Assembly (NCBI GenBank): GCA_910574965.1 | Contig: CAJTDB010000005.1 | Span: 156,707 to 220,706, forward strand | DNA from: Lachnospiraceae bacterium | Lineage (GTDB): Bacteria > Bacillota > Clostridia > Lachnospirales > Lachnospiraceae | Direction: 5' to 3' | DNA: 64,000 nt | In this document: positions 14,684-23,058 of the stretch, one piece after another | Numbering within the stretch: the first letter of the stretch is position 1 | Layout of the letters: each line of letters opens with the position of its first letter | The notes under the pieces: generated by a model | What the model was told of the DNA's origin: nothing | Databases searched by the model: none | The model's input: the letters and a program-made list of their open reading frames with translations, nothing else | Made by a program: the position numbers and the translations under genes

Positions 14684-14868
14684 GCACAAAGCAGGAAAAT
14701 CCGCTGTAAAATATAAGGATTTTCGACACCTTTCTCCGTATAGGAAATCCGCCCCCGGATATGGCTGCGCCTCCAAGAGCAGCGGACCGTACAGACCGGA
14801 GCCGGACAATCCTGCTGTGATGCGTACGGAACCGTTGATCTCTTGGAAAGAGCCTCCTTCATCAGCAC
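14684..14868. other. Intergenic region between spoIIID and guaA
   Basis: No gene is supported. Short open frames here have no ribosome site or family features. A small hairpin (CTCTT/AAGAG near 14843) is too weak to call a terminator. Confidence 0.5.
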
Positions 14869-15126
14869 TTACACCTGATGTTGATGCAGGTATTTTTCCC
14901 GCGTAGCCAGTCCGCCGCGGATATGCCTTTCTGATTTATTCACATCCAGCACTTTCCTGGCTTCCGCTGCCAGATGAGGGTTGATATAGAGAAGCCGTTC
15001 TGCTACGTCTTTATGTACCGTAGATTTGCTGACTCCAAAATTTTGGGCAGTCTGACGGACCGTCGCATTGTTCTGTATGATATAATTCGCGATCCTGACG
15101 GCTCTTTCCGAAATATAATCCTTCAC
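14869..15126 (-). CDS. spoIIID: Sporulation transcription factor SpoIIID
   Basis: Mother-cell DNA-binding regulator that tunes sigma-E and sigma-K genes in sporulation. The sequence KDYISERAVRIANYIIQNNATVRQTAQNFGVSKSTVHKDVAERL carries the HTH. It continues with INPHLAAEARKVLDVNKSERHIRGG, as in Bacillus SpoIIID. GTG at 15126 matches the family start and has AGGGG seven bases upstream; the ATG at 15195 adds 23 unrelated residues. 85 residues. It shows that the host is a spore former. Confidence 0.93.
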   Translation of the reverse strand: MKDYISERAVRIANYIIQNNATVRQTAQNFGVSKSTVHKDVAERLLYINPHLAAEARKVLDVNKSERHIRGGLATREKYLHQHQV

Positions 15127-15292
15127 CGAATATCCCCTGAATGAACTGTTTTTACAGTCTATGCAGGGAATCCCTCTAATATGTTCCAGGGGCATGTCTG
15201 AAAACTGCTTTTCGTTATCTGTGCATCACAGCCTGCAAAAAGGTCCGGTACAAATAATAAAAGCGCCCTCCGCCCAGCCTTCTGAGTCAGGC

Positions 15293-16687
15293 TTAAGTCT
15301 TCTGCAGATGGGAGCGTGTGGATAGTAAAAGCGCATTTTTAGACACGCCCAGCAGTTTCTCCTTTTTCCGCCTGTAATACCAAAAACCTGTCACATCTGC
15401 CAGAAACCACCCTATAGGCACGGACCACCAGATCCCTGTCACACCCACCGCCGGAATCCCGGACAAAATATAAGCAAGGGCTACACGGGTCCCCAGAGAA
15501 ATAACTGTCAGCACCACGGACATTCCCGGCCGCTCCACTGCCCGATAAAGCCCATAGAGCAGAAACAGGCACCCAATGCCGCAGTAAAAGGCACCTTCGA
15601 TATGTAGATACTGCACACCCACTGCCAGAATCTCTGTTTCCTCCGGCTTTATAAAAAGCAGCATTAGGGGCTTTGCCAAAACCCAGACTCCAAGGCTAAT
15701 CAGCAGGCAAAAGCCAATGGAGCACCCTACCGCACTCCTAATCCCCGCCCGAATGCGTTCTGTCCTGCCCGCTCCGTAATTTTGAGCGGTAAAAGTGGAG
15801 AAGGCATTTCCAAAATCCTGCACCGGCATATATGCAAAAGAATCAATCTTCACCGCTGCCGCAAAAGCCGCCATAACTGTCGTTCCAAAGCTGTTGACCA
15901 GTCCCTGGACCATTAGGATGCCCAGATTCATAACCGACTGCTGCAAACAAGTCAGGAAAGAAAACTGCCCGATTTCCCAAAATACCTTTTTCTTAAGCGG
16001 CATTTTTCCAGAGAAGATCCGATAGCCCGGAAAGGCCACCCATGTATAGACAAGCAGGCCGATTCCAGAGACAAACTGGGAAAATACCGTTGCAGCGGCA
16101 GCTCCTGCCACGCTCCAGTGAAAGCAGAGCACAAAGATCAGATCCAGCACAATATTCAAGACTGCACAGATTCCCAGAAATAAAAGAGGCGTCACAGAAT
16201 TTCCCACCGCCCGAAGAAGAGATGCATAGAAATTATAGAGAAATGTTGCCAGTATCCCCAGAAAGATAATCCATAAATATTCCCGCATCATCCCGTAGAT
16301 ACTTTCTGGAACCTGCAGAAAATGCAAGATCGGGTCCATCAAAAGATACACGGCCACATTTAGAATCACCGCCAGCACTGCGATCATCAGAAAAGAATGA
16401 AGGATGCTTTCCCTGAGTCCTTCCTCATTCTTCTCCCCGCAGCGAATGGAAAATACTGCCCCGCTCCCCATGCACAGTCCCAGCAAAATGGATGTCAGAA
16501 AGGTCATAAGTGTATACGAGGAACCTACTGCTGCCAGCGCGTCCGCTCCTATACACTGTCCCACAATCAGCGTATCTGCAATATTATAAAACTGCTGCAG
16601 CAGATTTCCCAGTATCATGGGAAATGCAAACTGCAGCATGGTCTTTGTAATCGGCCCACTGGTCAGATCCTTTGTCTGGCTGCTCAT
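15293..16687 (-). CDS. MATE-family multidrug/Na+ efflux protein
   Basis: Membrane antiporter of 464 residues with about 12 hydrophobic helices in two MatE repeats; the first begins QFAFPMILGNLLQQFYNIADTLIVGQCIG and contains AAVGSSYTLMTF. ATG at 16687 is supported by AAGGAG eight bases upstream. Such proteins export cationic drugs or metabolites using Na+ or H+ gradients; the substrate cannot be told. Its leader begins at a 14-bp sequence, TATAGTTCCGCATC (16702-16715), also found twice upstream of the beta-galactosidase. Confidence 0.88.
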   Translation of the reverse strand: MSSQTKDLTSGPITKTMLQFAFPMILGNLLQQFYNIADTLIVGQCIGADALAAVGSSYTLMTFLTSILLGLCMGSGAVFSIRCGEKNEEGLRESILHSFLMIAVLAVILNVAVYLLMDPILHFLQVPESIYGMMREYLWIIFLGILATFLYNFYASLLRAVGNSVTPLLFLGICAVLNIVLDLIFVLCFHWSVAGAAAATVFSQFVSGIGLLVYTWVAFPGYRIFSGKMPLKKKVFWEIGQFSFLTCLQQSVMNLGILMVQGLVNSFGTTVMAAFAAAVKIDSFAYMPVQDFGNAFSTFTAQNYGAGRTERIRAGIRSAVGCSIGFCLLISLGVWVLAKPLMLLFIKPEETEILAVGVQYLHIEGAFYCGIGCLFLLYGLYRAVERPGMSVVLTVISLGTRVALAYILSGIPAVGVTGIWWSVPIGWFLADVTGFWYYRRKKEKLLGVSKNALLLSTRSHLQKT

Positions 16688-16710
16688 TGGCTTCTCCTTA
16701 TTATAGTTCC

Positions 16711-16824
16711 GCATCGGTCCCAATCATACCCCTTATCTGGAACCATTTCCCGACCCTGCGGGTCCCGAAATACTTCCCGGCCCTGCCAGTCTTGAGGTAC
16801 TTCCGGCATGATTGGGACCAATGC
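16711..16824. repeat. Inverted repeat with 20-bp arms between pdaA-like and MATE genes
   Basis: GCATCGGTCCCAATCATACC (16711-16730) pairs with its inverse at 16805-16824, 18 of 20 positions. The interior holds smaller repeats (CCCGACC, GGGTCCCGAAATACTTCCCGG). It could be a large attenuator or terminator between two minus-strand genes, or a small mobile repeat. Confidence 0.6.
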
Positions 16825-16828
16825 CCTT

Positions 16829-17824
16829 TTATTTCCCGGTCAGATCCGACAGCGGCCGGAATGTGTAACCCATCTCTTCCCATTTGGTCAGAAGCTCGTC
16901 CATGATCTCTCCGTTTGTTTTCGACGTATTATGCAGCAGTACAACAGCTCCGGGGTGAATCCGCGACGTAAGCTTTTCAATGGACTCCTCCCGGCCGGGC
17001 TGTTTGTCCTGGTTCCAGTCCACATGAGCAAGGCTCCAGAAAATCGTGCAATATCCAAGCTCCTGCGCTTTCTTCAGGTTGTCCGCATTGCATTTGCCCT
17101 GAGGCGGACGATAGTAGGGGGAGAGTTCCTCACCAGTGATCTCCTTGAACTTGTCTGCCACATCATCCATCTCCTTTTGGAAAGTCTCCATATCTGAAAT
17201 AGCAGACATATCCAGATGATGATACGTGTGATTGCCCACTGTATGACCTTCCTCTACCATACGCTTCACCATGTCCGGTGCCGACTCTAAGAAATGTCCC
17301 ACTACAAAGAATGTTCCCTTCGCGTCATGCTTTTTCAGCGCATCCAGAATTGGTGCCGTGTTCCCGTTTTCATACCCGCAGTCAAAAGTGAGGTAGATGA
17401 CCTTCTCACTGTCATCTCCGATAAAATACGCATCGTACCACGCAAGATCCTCCGCAGATGCATTTCCCGTAGGCTGCGTCCCCGGTTCCCCAAAGCCAAG
17501 CCCCCAATCTTCCGACGCCAGTGTAAGCTCCCAGCCTTCCGGCGGTGTCTTTTTCTCCTCTGCAGGCTCTTCCTTTTCCTCAGCCTCTGTTTCTTCCTCA
17601 GCAGAAGGCTCAGGAGGCGGCACGGCCTTCTTATCATCCAAAACGCCCTCCCCTGACGCCACTTCCGAAGGCAGGGCGCCGGCTTCCACCTGTGTATCCT
17701 CCGGCTCCATGGATTCGGTTTCCTGGGCCGTTGACCCTTTGCATCCGGTCAGCAGACATACTGCTAAGACAAACGGAAGCATTCGAGCAGTTTTTCCAAG
17801 CCTGTTTTCTCTTTTTCTTCTCAT
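16829..17824 (-). CDS. pdaA: PdaA-like polysaccharide deacetylase lipoprotein
   Basis: Deacetylates peptidoglycan N-acetylmuramic acid; PdaA makes muramic delta-lactam in the spore cortex. It has a signal peptide with lipobox LLTGC near residue 27, an acidic low-complexity linker, and a NodB domain: TFDCGYENG (metal motif, Cys where many have Asp/Asn/Glu), GNHTYHHLDM, YYRPPQGKCN, FWSLAHVDW and HPGAVVLLHN. These match B. subtilis PdaA block by block. ATG at 17824 with GAGGAG upstream; 331 residues. The lipoprotein anchor and acidic linker are additions to the Bacillus form. Confidence 0.85.
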   Translation of the reverse strand: MRRKRENRLGKTARMLPFVLAVCLLTGCKGSTAQETESMEPEDTQVEAGALPSEVASGEGVLDDKKAVPPPEPSAEEETEAEEKEEPAEEKKTPPEGWELTLASEDWGLGFGEPGTQPTGNASAEDLAWYDAYFIGDDSEKVIYLTFDCGYENGNTAPILDALKKHDAKGTFFVVGHFLESAPDMVKRMVEEGHTVGNHTYHHLDMSAISDMETFQKEMDDVADKFKEITGEELSPYYRPPQGKCNADNLKKAQELGYCTIFWSLAHVDWNQDKQPGREESIEKLTSRIHPGAVVLLHNTSKTNGEIMDELLTKWEEMGYTFRPLSDLTGK

Positions 17825-17875
17825 ATATAGCATCTCCTCATCCGGCAGTATTTTCTTTTTACTGCCTTTCGTCAC

Positions 17876-18192
17876 CTAGTATAACCCGAACCTGCATCAA
17901 AATTTCATCTTATAACCGATTATTCTATGTTTTTTGCATATTTCTCCCTGTAAAACAAACAGAGACAGGTTTCCCTGCCTTGTTTTTATTATATGCATTT
18001 TTCTCCGGAAAATCAAGACCTTCTTCTCCAACTGTTCTCTGTGTTCTCTGCCTGTATTTTCTATCTATTTGGCAGATAGGGACGGGAGCGCGGACAGCCT
18101 GCATATCCGGATCCAGAATGGGCGGAACAAAGACCATCCCCGAACACGGTGCAGACTTGCAGCCCCTGCGGAAGAATTTGCGAAAGCATCAC
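17876..18192. other. Intergenic region with a probable terminator
   Basis: No gene is supported. Around 17955-17988 an imperfect hairpin (AAACAGAGACAGG against CCTGCCTTGTTT) with T-rich sides lies about 205-240 bases downstream of the PBP stop and may end that transcript. A TATACT on the minus strand near 17881 may serve the deacetylase gene. Confidence 0.4.
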
Positions 18193-20313
18193 TCACCTTC
18201 CCATTGCAAACCACATATCCAAGACCGCCCGGTCTTTCTCTACTACATAACCGCTCCCGCCTCGTCCCTTTACATCTTCTGTCATGGTGACCAGCAGGAT
18301 TGGCTGTTCTTCCTCCTGATCCGGTGTAAATACTGCAAACCACCCCAGCTCCGTACCGGATGTGTCTTCTTTAGAAACTTTAAGCTCTGCAGTCCCGGTT
18401 TTTCCGGCCAGGATACGATCCTCCCGGCGGGCAGCATAGCCGGTACCCGCCGGATCATTGACTACTTTTTTCAGTCCTTCCAGCACCCGGTCGGCAGTCT
18501 CTGCAGAAAATGCAGAAGGCATCCAAAACTCCGGGCTTACTTCCTGCTGCCAGACCAGACGGGGCTTCACCACATTTCCCCCATTGCAAAATGCCGTATA
18601 AAGACATGCCAGATGCAGAGGATTGACCAAAATCTGCCCCTGCCCATAACCGCTGTCCGCCAGTTGAATCTCGGATGAAATCTCTTCTGTATTCGAATAC
18701 CTTGACTTCTGCATCCGAATCTCAAAGGGAAGCTCCTCTCCAAAACCAAGTTCCAGCAAAGATGTCTTCATCTCTTCGGCTCCAATCTTCAAAGCAGCTT
18801 TGGCAAAATAAATATTATCCGAATAGATCAATGCATTTTCCAGCGTAACCGGCTCATATGCATGAAGTGTCGTTACATAATATGCCCCCCAAGAGGTGTC
18901 TTTTTGCCAGCTTAAACCTTCATTTCCATAATCCTCCGCCCAGTCGAGCGCCCCTGATTCCAGACCGATGGCAGCCGTTATCGGTTTAAATGTGGATCCT
19001 GGGCACCATATCTGACGAAAACGATTATATAAAGGATTTGCTTCATCTTCGTTCAAAGATTCCCACTTTTCATCAGAAAACCCCAGAATAAAATCGTTGC
19101 TGTCATAAGAAGGTGTACTGACCAGAGCAAGTACCTCCCCGGTATACGGATCCATAGCCACGGAACAGCTTTTGTCCTCTCCAAACTGCTCATACAAAGC
19201 CATCTGCAGATCCTTATCAATGGTCAAACGAATATCCTGCCCGTCTGTCACAGGCCGATAGGCCAGTTCTTTCTTTTCCTGTCCCTCAGAATCAACAATA
19301 TAGATCCGGCATCCGTTCCGGCCTTTTAATTCCTTTTCAAACAGCCCCTCCATTCCGCTTCTCCCAATCACGCTGTTGGCTGTATAACCCTCATCTGCAT
19401 GTTTTTCCAAATCTTCTGCCGTAACATTCTGCACATATCCGGTCAGATGAGACATAGAGGCGCCAAAGGGATATGCACGCACTTCTACATCCGAGATCAT
19501 AACTCCCGGAATATTAAGAAGACTTTCCTGCCGCTCTTTCTCCCGCTCTACGCCTTCATCCGGCTCCAGCGGAATCAGGTATTCAATATCTTCTATCTTC
19601 GGAATCGTTTTCACCGGCACAAAAGAATCCTCTTTGACCCACCTGGCAGACAATTTCTTCTCAATAAGTTCTGGTTTTATTTCCAGGAGTTCGGCCATTT
19701 CCTGAAAAGCACTTTCTCGGTCTCCAAGCCTCCCCGGAACGATTCCCACGGAAGAGGCCACTCCTTTTCCCGCAAGAACCCTTCCCTCACGGTCCTGTAT
19801 CTCGCCCCGCTCCGCCTGAAGTACAGAAACCCGGACTCGGTCACCAGCCCCCAGTTCCGGAAAGATCAGATAATCTTTCCAGACCAGACGATATCCGTCT
19901 TCCCCTTCTCTGAAATAGGCTTCATTTTCAAAGGAAATGGCTCCTGCGGCCGTATCCATGGACGTCTGATAGCGTACGATTTCTCGTTTTGAATCGTATT
20001 CCACTATCTCAATCTTCAGATTTTGTACCTCAATCCCTTCATAAATAGCTGAATTTCTCTGAACAAAATCTTCCCGCCGGATACCGCCGGACTCCTCCAC
20101 ATCCAGCATATCATACATCTTTTCATATTCTTTTTCTGGAATACAGGCCATATAAACGGCCAGCAGTTCCTCCGGCGTCGGCTGTTTCGGCCTCCGAAGC
20201 CAGAAAAACAGCGCACCGATCCCTGCTGCTGCAAGGATGCCCGCAGCAAACACTCCCATCCGTATAGAACCGCTCCATCGCCTTCTCCGGTAATTCCTTC
20301 TTTTGCGTCTCAT
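18193..20313 (-). CDS. Class B penicillin-binding protein with MecA-type N-terminal domain
   Basis: Peptidoglycan transpeptidase of 706 residues anchored by one N-terminal helix (about 19-39). It has an NTF2-like MecA_N domain (PEELLAVYMACIPEKEYEKMYDML), a PBP dimerisation domain (GEIQDREGRVLA) and a transpeptidase domain. The active-site motifs are STFK (PGSTFKPITA), SDN (IYSDNIYFAKAAL) and KTGT (near residue 638). The MecA_N domain places it with PBP2a and PBP3 of S. aureus and B. subtilis, a class that includes low-affinity enzymes. Whether it tolerates beta-lactams cannot be told. It is single in its transcription unit, between the deacetylase gene and tRNA-Gln. Confidence 0.92.
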   Translation of the reverse strand: MRRKRRNYRRRRWSGSIRMGVFAAGILAAAGIGALFFWLRRPKQPTPEELLAVYMACIPEKEYEKMYDMLDVEESGGIRREDFVQRNSAIYEGIEVQNLKIEIVEYDSKREIVRYQTSMDTAAGAISFENEAYFREGEDGYRLVWKDYLIFPELGAGDRVRVSVLQAERGEIQDREGRVLAGKGVASSVGIVPGRLGDRESAFQEMAELLEIKPELIEKKLSARWVKEDSFVPVKTIPKIEDIEYLIPLEPDEGVEREKERQESLLNIPGVMISDVEVRAYPFGASMSHLTGYVQNVTAEDLEKHADEGYTANSVIGRSGMEGLFEKELKGRNGCRIYIVDSEGQEKKELAYRPVTDGQDIRLTIDKDLQMALYEQFGEDKSCSVAMDPYTGEVLALVSTPSYDSNDFILGFSDEKWESLNEDEANPLYNRFRQIWCPGSTFKPITAAIGLESGALDWAEDYGNEGLSWQKDTSWGAYYVTTLHAYEPVTLENALIYSDNIYFAKAALKIGAEEMKTSLLELGFGEELPFEIRMQKSRYSNTEEISSEIQLADSGYGQGQILVNPLHLACLYTAFCNGGNVVKPRLVWQQEVSPEFWMPSAFSAETADRVLEGLKKVVNDPAGTGYAARREDRILAGKTGTAELKVSKEDTSGTELGWFAVFTPDQEEEQPILLVTMTEDVKGRGGSGYVVEKDRAVLDMWFAMGR

Positions 20314-20432
20314 CTGCCCCTCCGTCTTCTTTTTACTAAATATTACAACTGTAATTTTTAAAAGTCAAGCCGTTTTTTGTATTTGCTTTCCGCATATTCT
20401 TTTTCATAAGAGCAGCCGGCAAAATTCCACAG

Positions 20433-20464
20433 AAAAAAGGACTCTCTTCACGAGAAAGTCCTTT
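20433..20464 (-). terminator. Terminator behind tRNA-Gln
   Basis: Read on the minus strand, AAAGGACT and AGTCCTTT enclose a short loop and are followed by six T, directly after the tRNA. Confidence 0.8.
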
Positions 20465-20473
20465 GTAAGCAAG

Positions 20474-20545
20474 CAGGGCTACAAGGATTCGAACCTTGAA
20501 ATGACGGAGTCAGAGTCCGTTGCCTTACCGTTTGGCGATAGCCCT
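20474..20545 (-). tRNA. tRNA-Gln (anticodon CUG)
   Basis: The minus strand folds as a 72-nt cloverleaf. The acceptor stem is AGGGCTA/TAGCCCT with discriminator G, the D arm starts TCGCC, and the anticodon stem ACGGA/TCCGT has loop CTCTGAC, so the anticodon is CTG. The T arm contains GGTTCGAATCC. CCA is not encoded. Its own terminator follows. Confidence 0.95.
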
Positions 20546-20782
20546 TCGTATTCAACAAATGTTATTATACGACATATCATTAAAAAAAGCAAGTACTTTT
20601 TTTCATTTTCTTCAAATTTTTTCTGAGGCAAAATTCCCGCCGGCTTTTATGCAAAATGCTCCGACCGGTTCTTTTTTCTCTCTCTTATATTCTTCTTTTT
20701 TGTTTCTTATGATTTTCTTTCTTAAATTTAGAAAACCTTTATCTCCATGATACACTTTCGTCACATTTTCCTGTTATGATAA
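20546..20782. other. AT-rich intergenic region upstream of tRNA-Gln
   Basis: No gene is supported. The stretch is T-rich on the plus strand and presumably includes the tRNA promoter. The short open frames have no ribosome sites. Confidence 0.4.
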
Positions 20783-20889
20783 TACTCGTAACAGAAACAC
20801 ATCAGTATTTCATTCATAACACTTTGGGGGACTAAAAAAGTCCCCCACTCCCTCGAACTATACGGAACCCGTCGCGGTTCCGTTTTTTA
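20783..20889 (+). ncRNA. Candidate small RNA with two strong hairpins and a terminator
   Basis: GGGGGACT/AGTCCCCC (20826-20846, A5 loop) is followed by ACGGAACC/GGTTCCGT (20862-20883) and a T6 run, a perfect plus-strand terminator. No plus-strand gene precedes it; both neighbours are minus-strand. TATGAT/GATAAT near 20775-20783 could be a -10, but the -35 is weak. An independent small RNA would explain the orientation. Otherwise these are 3' hairpins of the spoVT transcript read from the other side, although they lack a T-run in that direction. Confidence 0.4.
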
Positions 20890-20895
20890 TACTCT

Positions 20896-21444
20896 CTACT
20901 GCTCCATCTGCCGTCCCAGAAAGCCTGCAGCGGATGCAGCCACTTTCTGTTCCACTTCCCCCATTTTTGTCCGTACGTCCCGTCCCAGCAGAATCACCGC
21001 GCCGATGGCGTCCCCTTCGCTGATGACCGGACAGATGGTTTCTGTGGCAATCCCCTCCATGTCCTCCTGGATGACCGGTATGAACTTACGTTCGATTGCA
21101 GACGCCTGCAGGCTCTCGCGCTCCTCGATCAGTTGTTCCAACTGAGGACTGATGGATTTTCCATAATAATCCTTCTTCGCGCCTCCGGCAGTAGCGATGA
21201 TGGCATCCCGATCCGTTACACAGACCATATGCCCTGTAGTCTGTGCCAGACTCTCCGCATACTGTTTGGCAAATGCAGACAGCTCTCCAATCGGTGAATA
21301 TTTTTTCAGGATGATCTCTCCCTCCCGGTCCGTAAAGATCTCCAGAGGGTCTCCTTCCCGAATCCTCAATGTACGCCGGATCTCTTTTGGCACTACAACC
21401 CTGCCAAGATCATCGATCCGACGCACAATTCCCGTTGCTTTCAT
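20896..21444 (-). CDS. spoVT: Stage V sporulation transcription factor SpoVT
   Basis: AbrB-family regulator acting in the forespore. N-terminal swapped-hairpin DNA-binding domain: MKATGIVRRIDDLGRVVVPK and then EIRRTLRIREGDPLEIF. C-terminal GAF-like domain (FAKQYAESLAQTTGHMVCVTD...). 182 residues from ATG 21444, which follows GGAGG; the ATG at 21459 gives five extra residues with no better site. Length and both domains match Bacillus SpoVT. Confidence 0.94.
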   Translation of the reverse strand: MKATGIVRRIDDLGRVVVPKEIRRTLRIREGDPLEIFTDREGEIILKKYSPIGELSAFAKQYAESLAQTTGHMVCVTDRDAIIATAGGAKKDYYGKSISPQLEQLIEERESLQASAIERKFIPVIQEDMEGIATETICPVISEGDAIGAVILLGRDVRTKMGEVEQKVAASAAGFLGRQMEQ

Positions 21445-21555
21445 ACATGTTTCCTCCAATGTCTTAAAAATGCGATGTCGATTTTATACTTACTGTTTTC
21501 ACAGGTCATCTGCATCTAGTATTTGTAAGAATTGGATTTATATGCATGAACTTTG

Positions 21556-23013
21556 TCAATCAAGGGGATGCATTTTATTTAACAGCTCTGTTTTCATCTC
21601 ATACAGCCGGTCTGACAGATCCACATACACTTCATGAGGATTGACGAGACGCTTTGTCTCATCCCACAAGGTGTTCTGTTCTTCGATGCAGTACTCCCGA
21701 ATGTCCATAACTGACGGAGACTGATAGACACAGACCCCTTTGTCAAAAATTTTCACCATGAGTTCTTTCATCCTGTAGGTGCCGCCTTTTAGATGGGTCT
21801 TTTTCCAGGTTTCCAGCGGATCAAAGATGACCAGGTCTTTTGATTCATCAAACCGGTCATCTACCAGACTGATCAAATCCGCCTTCAGCTTGCCGTTGGC
21901 TTTCTCATAGATTCGATATACCGTCTTATTTCCGGGATTTGTGATCTTTTCCGTATTCTCAGAAAGTTTGATCTTGGGAATAAATTCTTTGTCTCCCTCT
22001 TTTATGGCTGCCAGCTTATAGACACCGCCGAATGCCGGACAGTCTCTGGATGTAATCAGATTCGTCCCTACGCCCCAGGAAGTGATCTTCGCACCCTGGG
22101 TTTTCAGGCTGTCAATCAGATATTCATCCAGATCACTAGAAGCAGAGATCACTGCATCATGAAATCCCGCCGCATCCAGCATCTTTCTCGCCTCTTTGGA
22201 CAGATAGGCCAGATCCCCGCTGTCCAGGCGGATTCCGTAGCGCCCGTTCAGTCTTTTTGCCTTGCGCATCTCCTTGAATACCCGGATGGCGTTGGGCACA
22301 CCGGATTTTAATGTATCATACGTATCTACCAACAGTGTACATGCATTGGGATAGAGATCCGCATAAGTTTTAAAAGCCGTATATTCATCCGGAAAACTCA
22401 TGATCCAACTATGGGCATGGGTCCCCAATACCGGTACATCAAAAAGCTGACCGGTCAGCACATTAGAAGTGCCGATGCAGCCCCCAATCATAGCCGCCCG
22501 CGCCCCATAAACTCCCGCATCCGGCCCCTGGGCCCGGCGCAGACCAAATTCCATAATTCCGTCGCCTCTGGCCGCGTTGACTACTCTGGCCGCCTTGGTG
22601 GCGATCAGACTTTGATGGTTGATAATGGTCAGGATGGCCGTCTCTACCAACTGCGCCTCCATAATCGGAGCAATCACTTTGACCAGCGGCTCCCTTGGAA
22701 ATACGACCGTCCCCTCCGGGATCGCGTAAATATCCCCGCTGAAATGAAAATCGCTCAGATATTCCAAAAAGTCCTCGTCAAATACTCCTACGCTTCTCAA
22801 ATAGTCCACATCTTCCCTGGAAAAATGCAGATTTTTAATGTAGTCGATGACCTGATCCAGGCCCGCCGCTATGGCAAACCCATTCCCGCAGGGATTGGTG
22901 CGGTAAAACGCATCGAAGATCACCGTCTCCTGCACCGGATTTTTAAAATACCCCTGCATCATGGTCAATTCATACAGATCGGTCAAAAGTGTCAGATTTT
23001 GTGTTGTACTCAT
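21556..23013 (-). CDS. pncB: Nicotinate phosphoribosyltransferase
   Basis: Converts nicotinate and PRPP to nicotinate mononucleotide in NAD salvage. Family blocks: TDLYELTMMQGYF, EFGLRRAQGPDAG, HSWIMSFPDEYTAF, LVDTYDTLKSGVPNA, RLDSGDLAYLS and GVGTNLITS. 485 residues from ATG 23013, with AGGAGGG nine bases upstream. It follows the lipoprotein gene by 45 bases and may be cotranscribed with it. Confidence 0.95.
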   Translation of the reverse strand: MSTTQNLTLLTDLYELTMMQGYFKNPVQETVIFDAFYRTNPCGNGFAIAAGLDQVIDYIKNLHFSREDVDYLRSVGVFDEDFLEYLSDFHFSGDIYAIPEGTVVFPREPLVKVIAPIMEAQLVETAILTIINHQSLIATKAARVVNAARGDGIMEFGLRRAQGPDAGVYGARAAMIGGCIGTSNVLTGQLFDVPVLGTHAHSWIMSFPDEYTAFKTYADLYPNACTLLVDTYDTLKSGVPNAIRVFKEMRKAKRLNGRYGIRLDSGDLAYLSKEARKMLDAAGFHDAVISASSDLDEYLIDSLKTQGAKITSWGVGTNLITSRDCPAFGGVYKLAAIKEGDKEFIPKIKLSENTEKITNPGNKTVYRIYEKANGKLKADLISLVDDRFDESKDLVIFDPLETWKKTHLKGGTYRMKELMVKIFDKGVCVYQSPSVMDIREYCIEEQNTLWDETKRLVNPHEVYVDLSDRLYEMKTELLNKMHPLD

Positions 23014-23058
23014 AGAGAATTTCCCTCCTGTTAAAGTCCGCATCTGCGCTGACAGATA

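Noticed and set aside
14624-14729. Purine riboswitch before guaA
   Set aside because: The promoter lies only about 30 bases before the start, which leaves no room for an aptamer in the leader.
14606-14868. Two minus-strand frames between spoIIID and guaA
   Set aside because: They run across the guaA promoter, lack ribosome sites and match no family.
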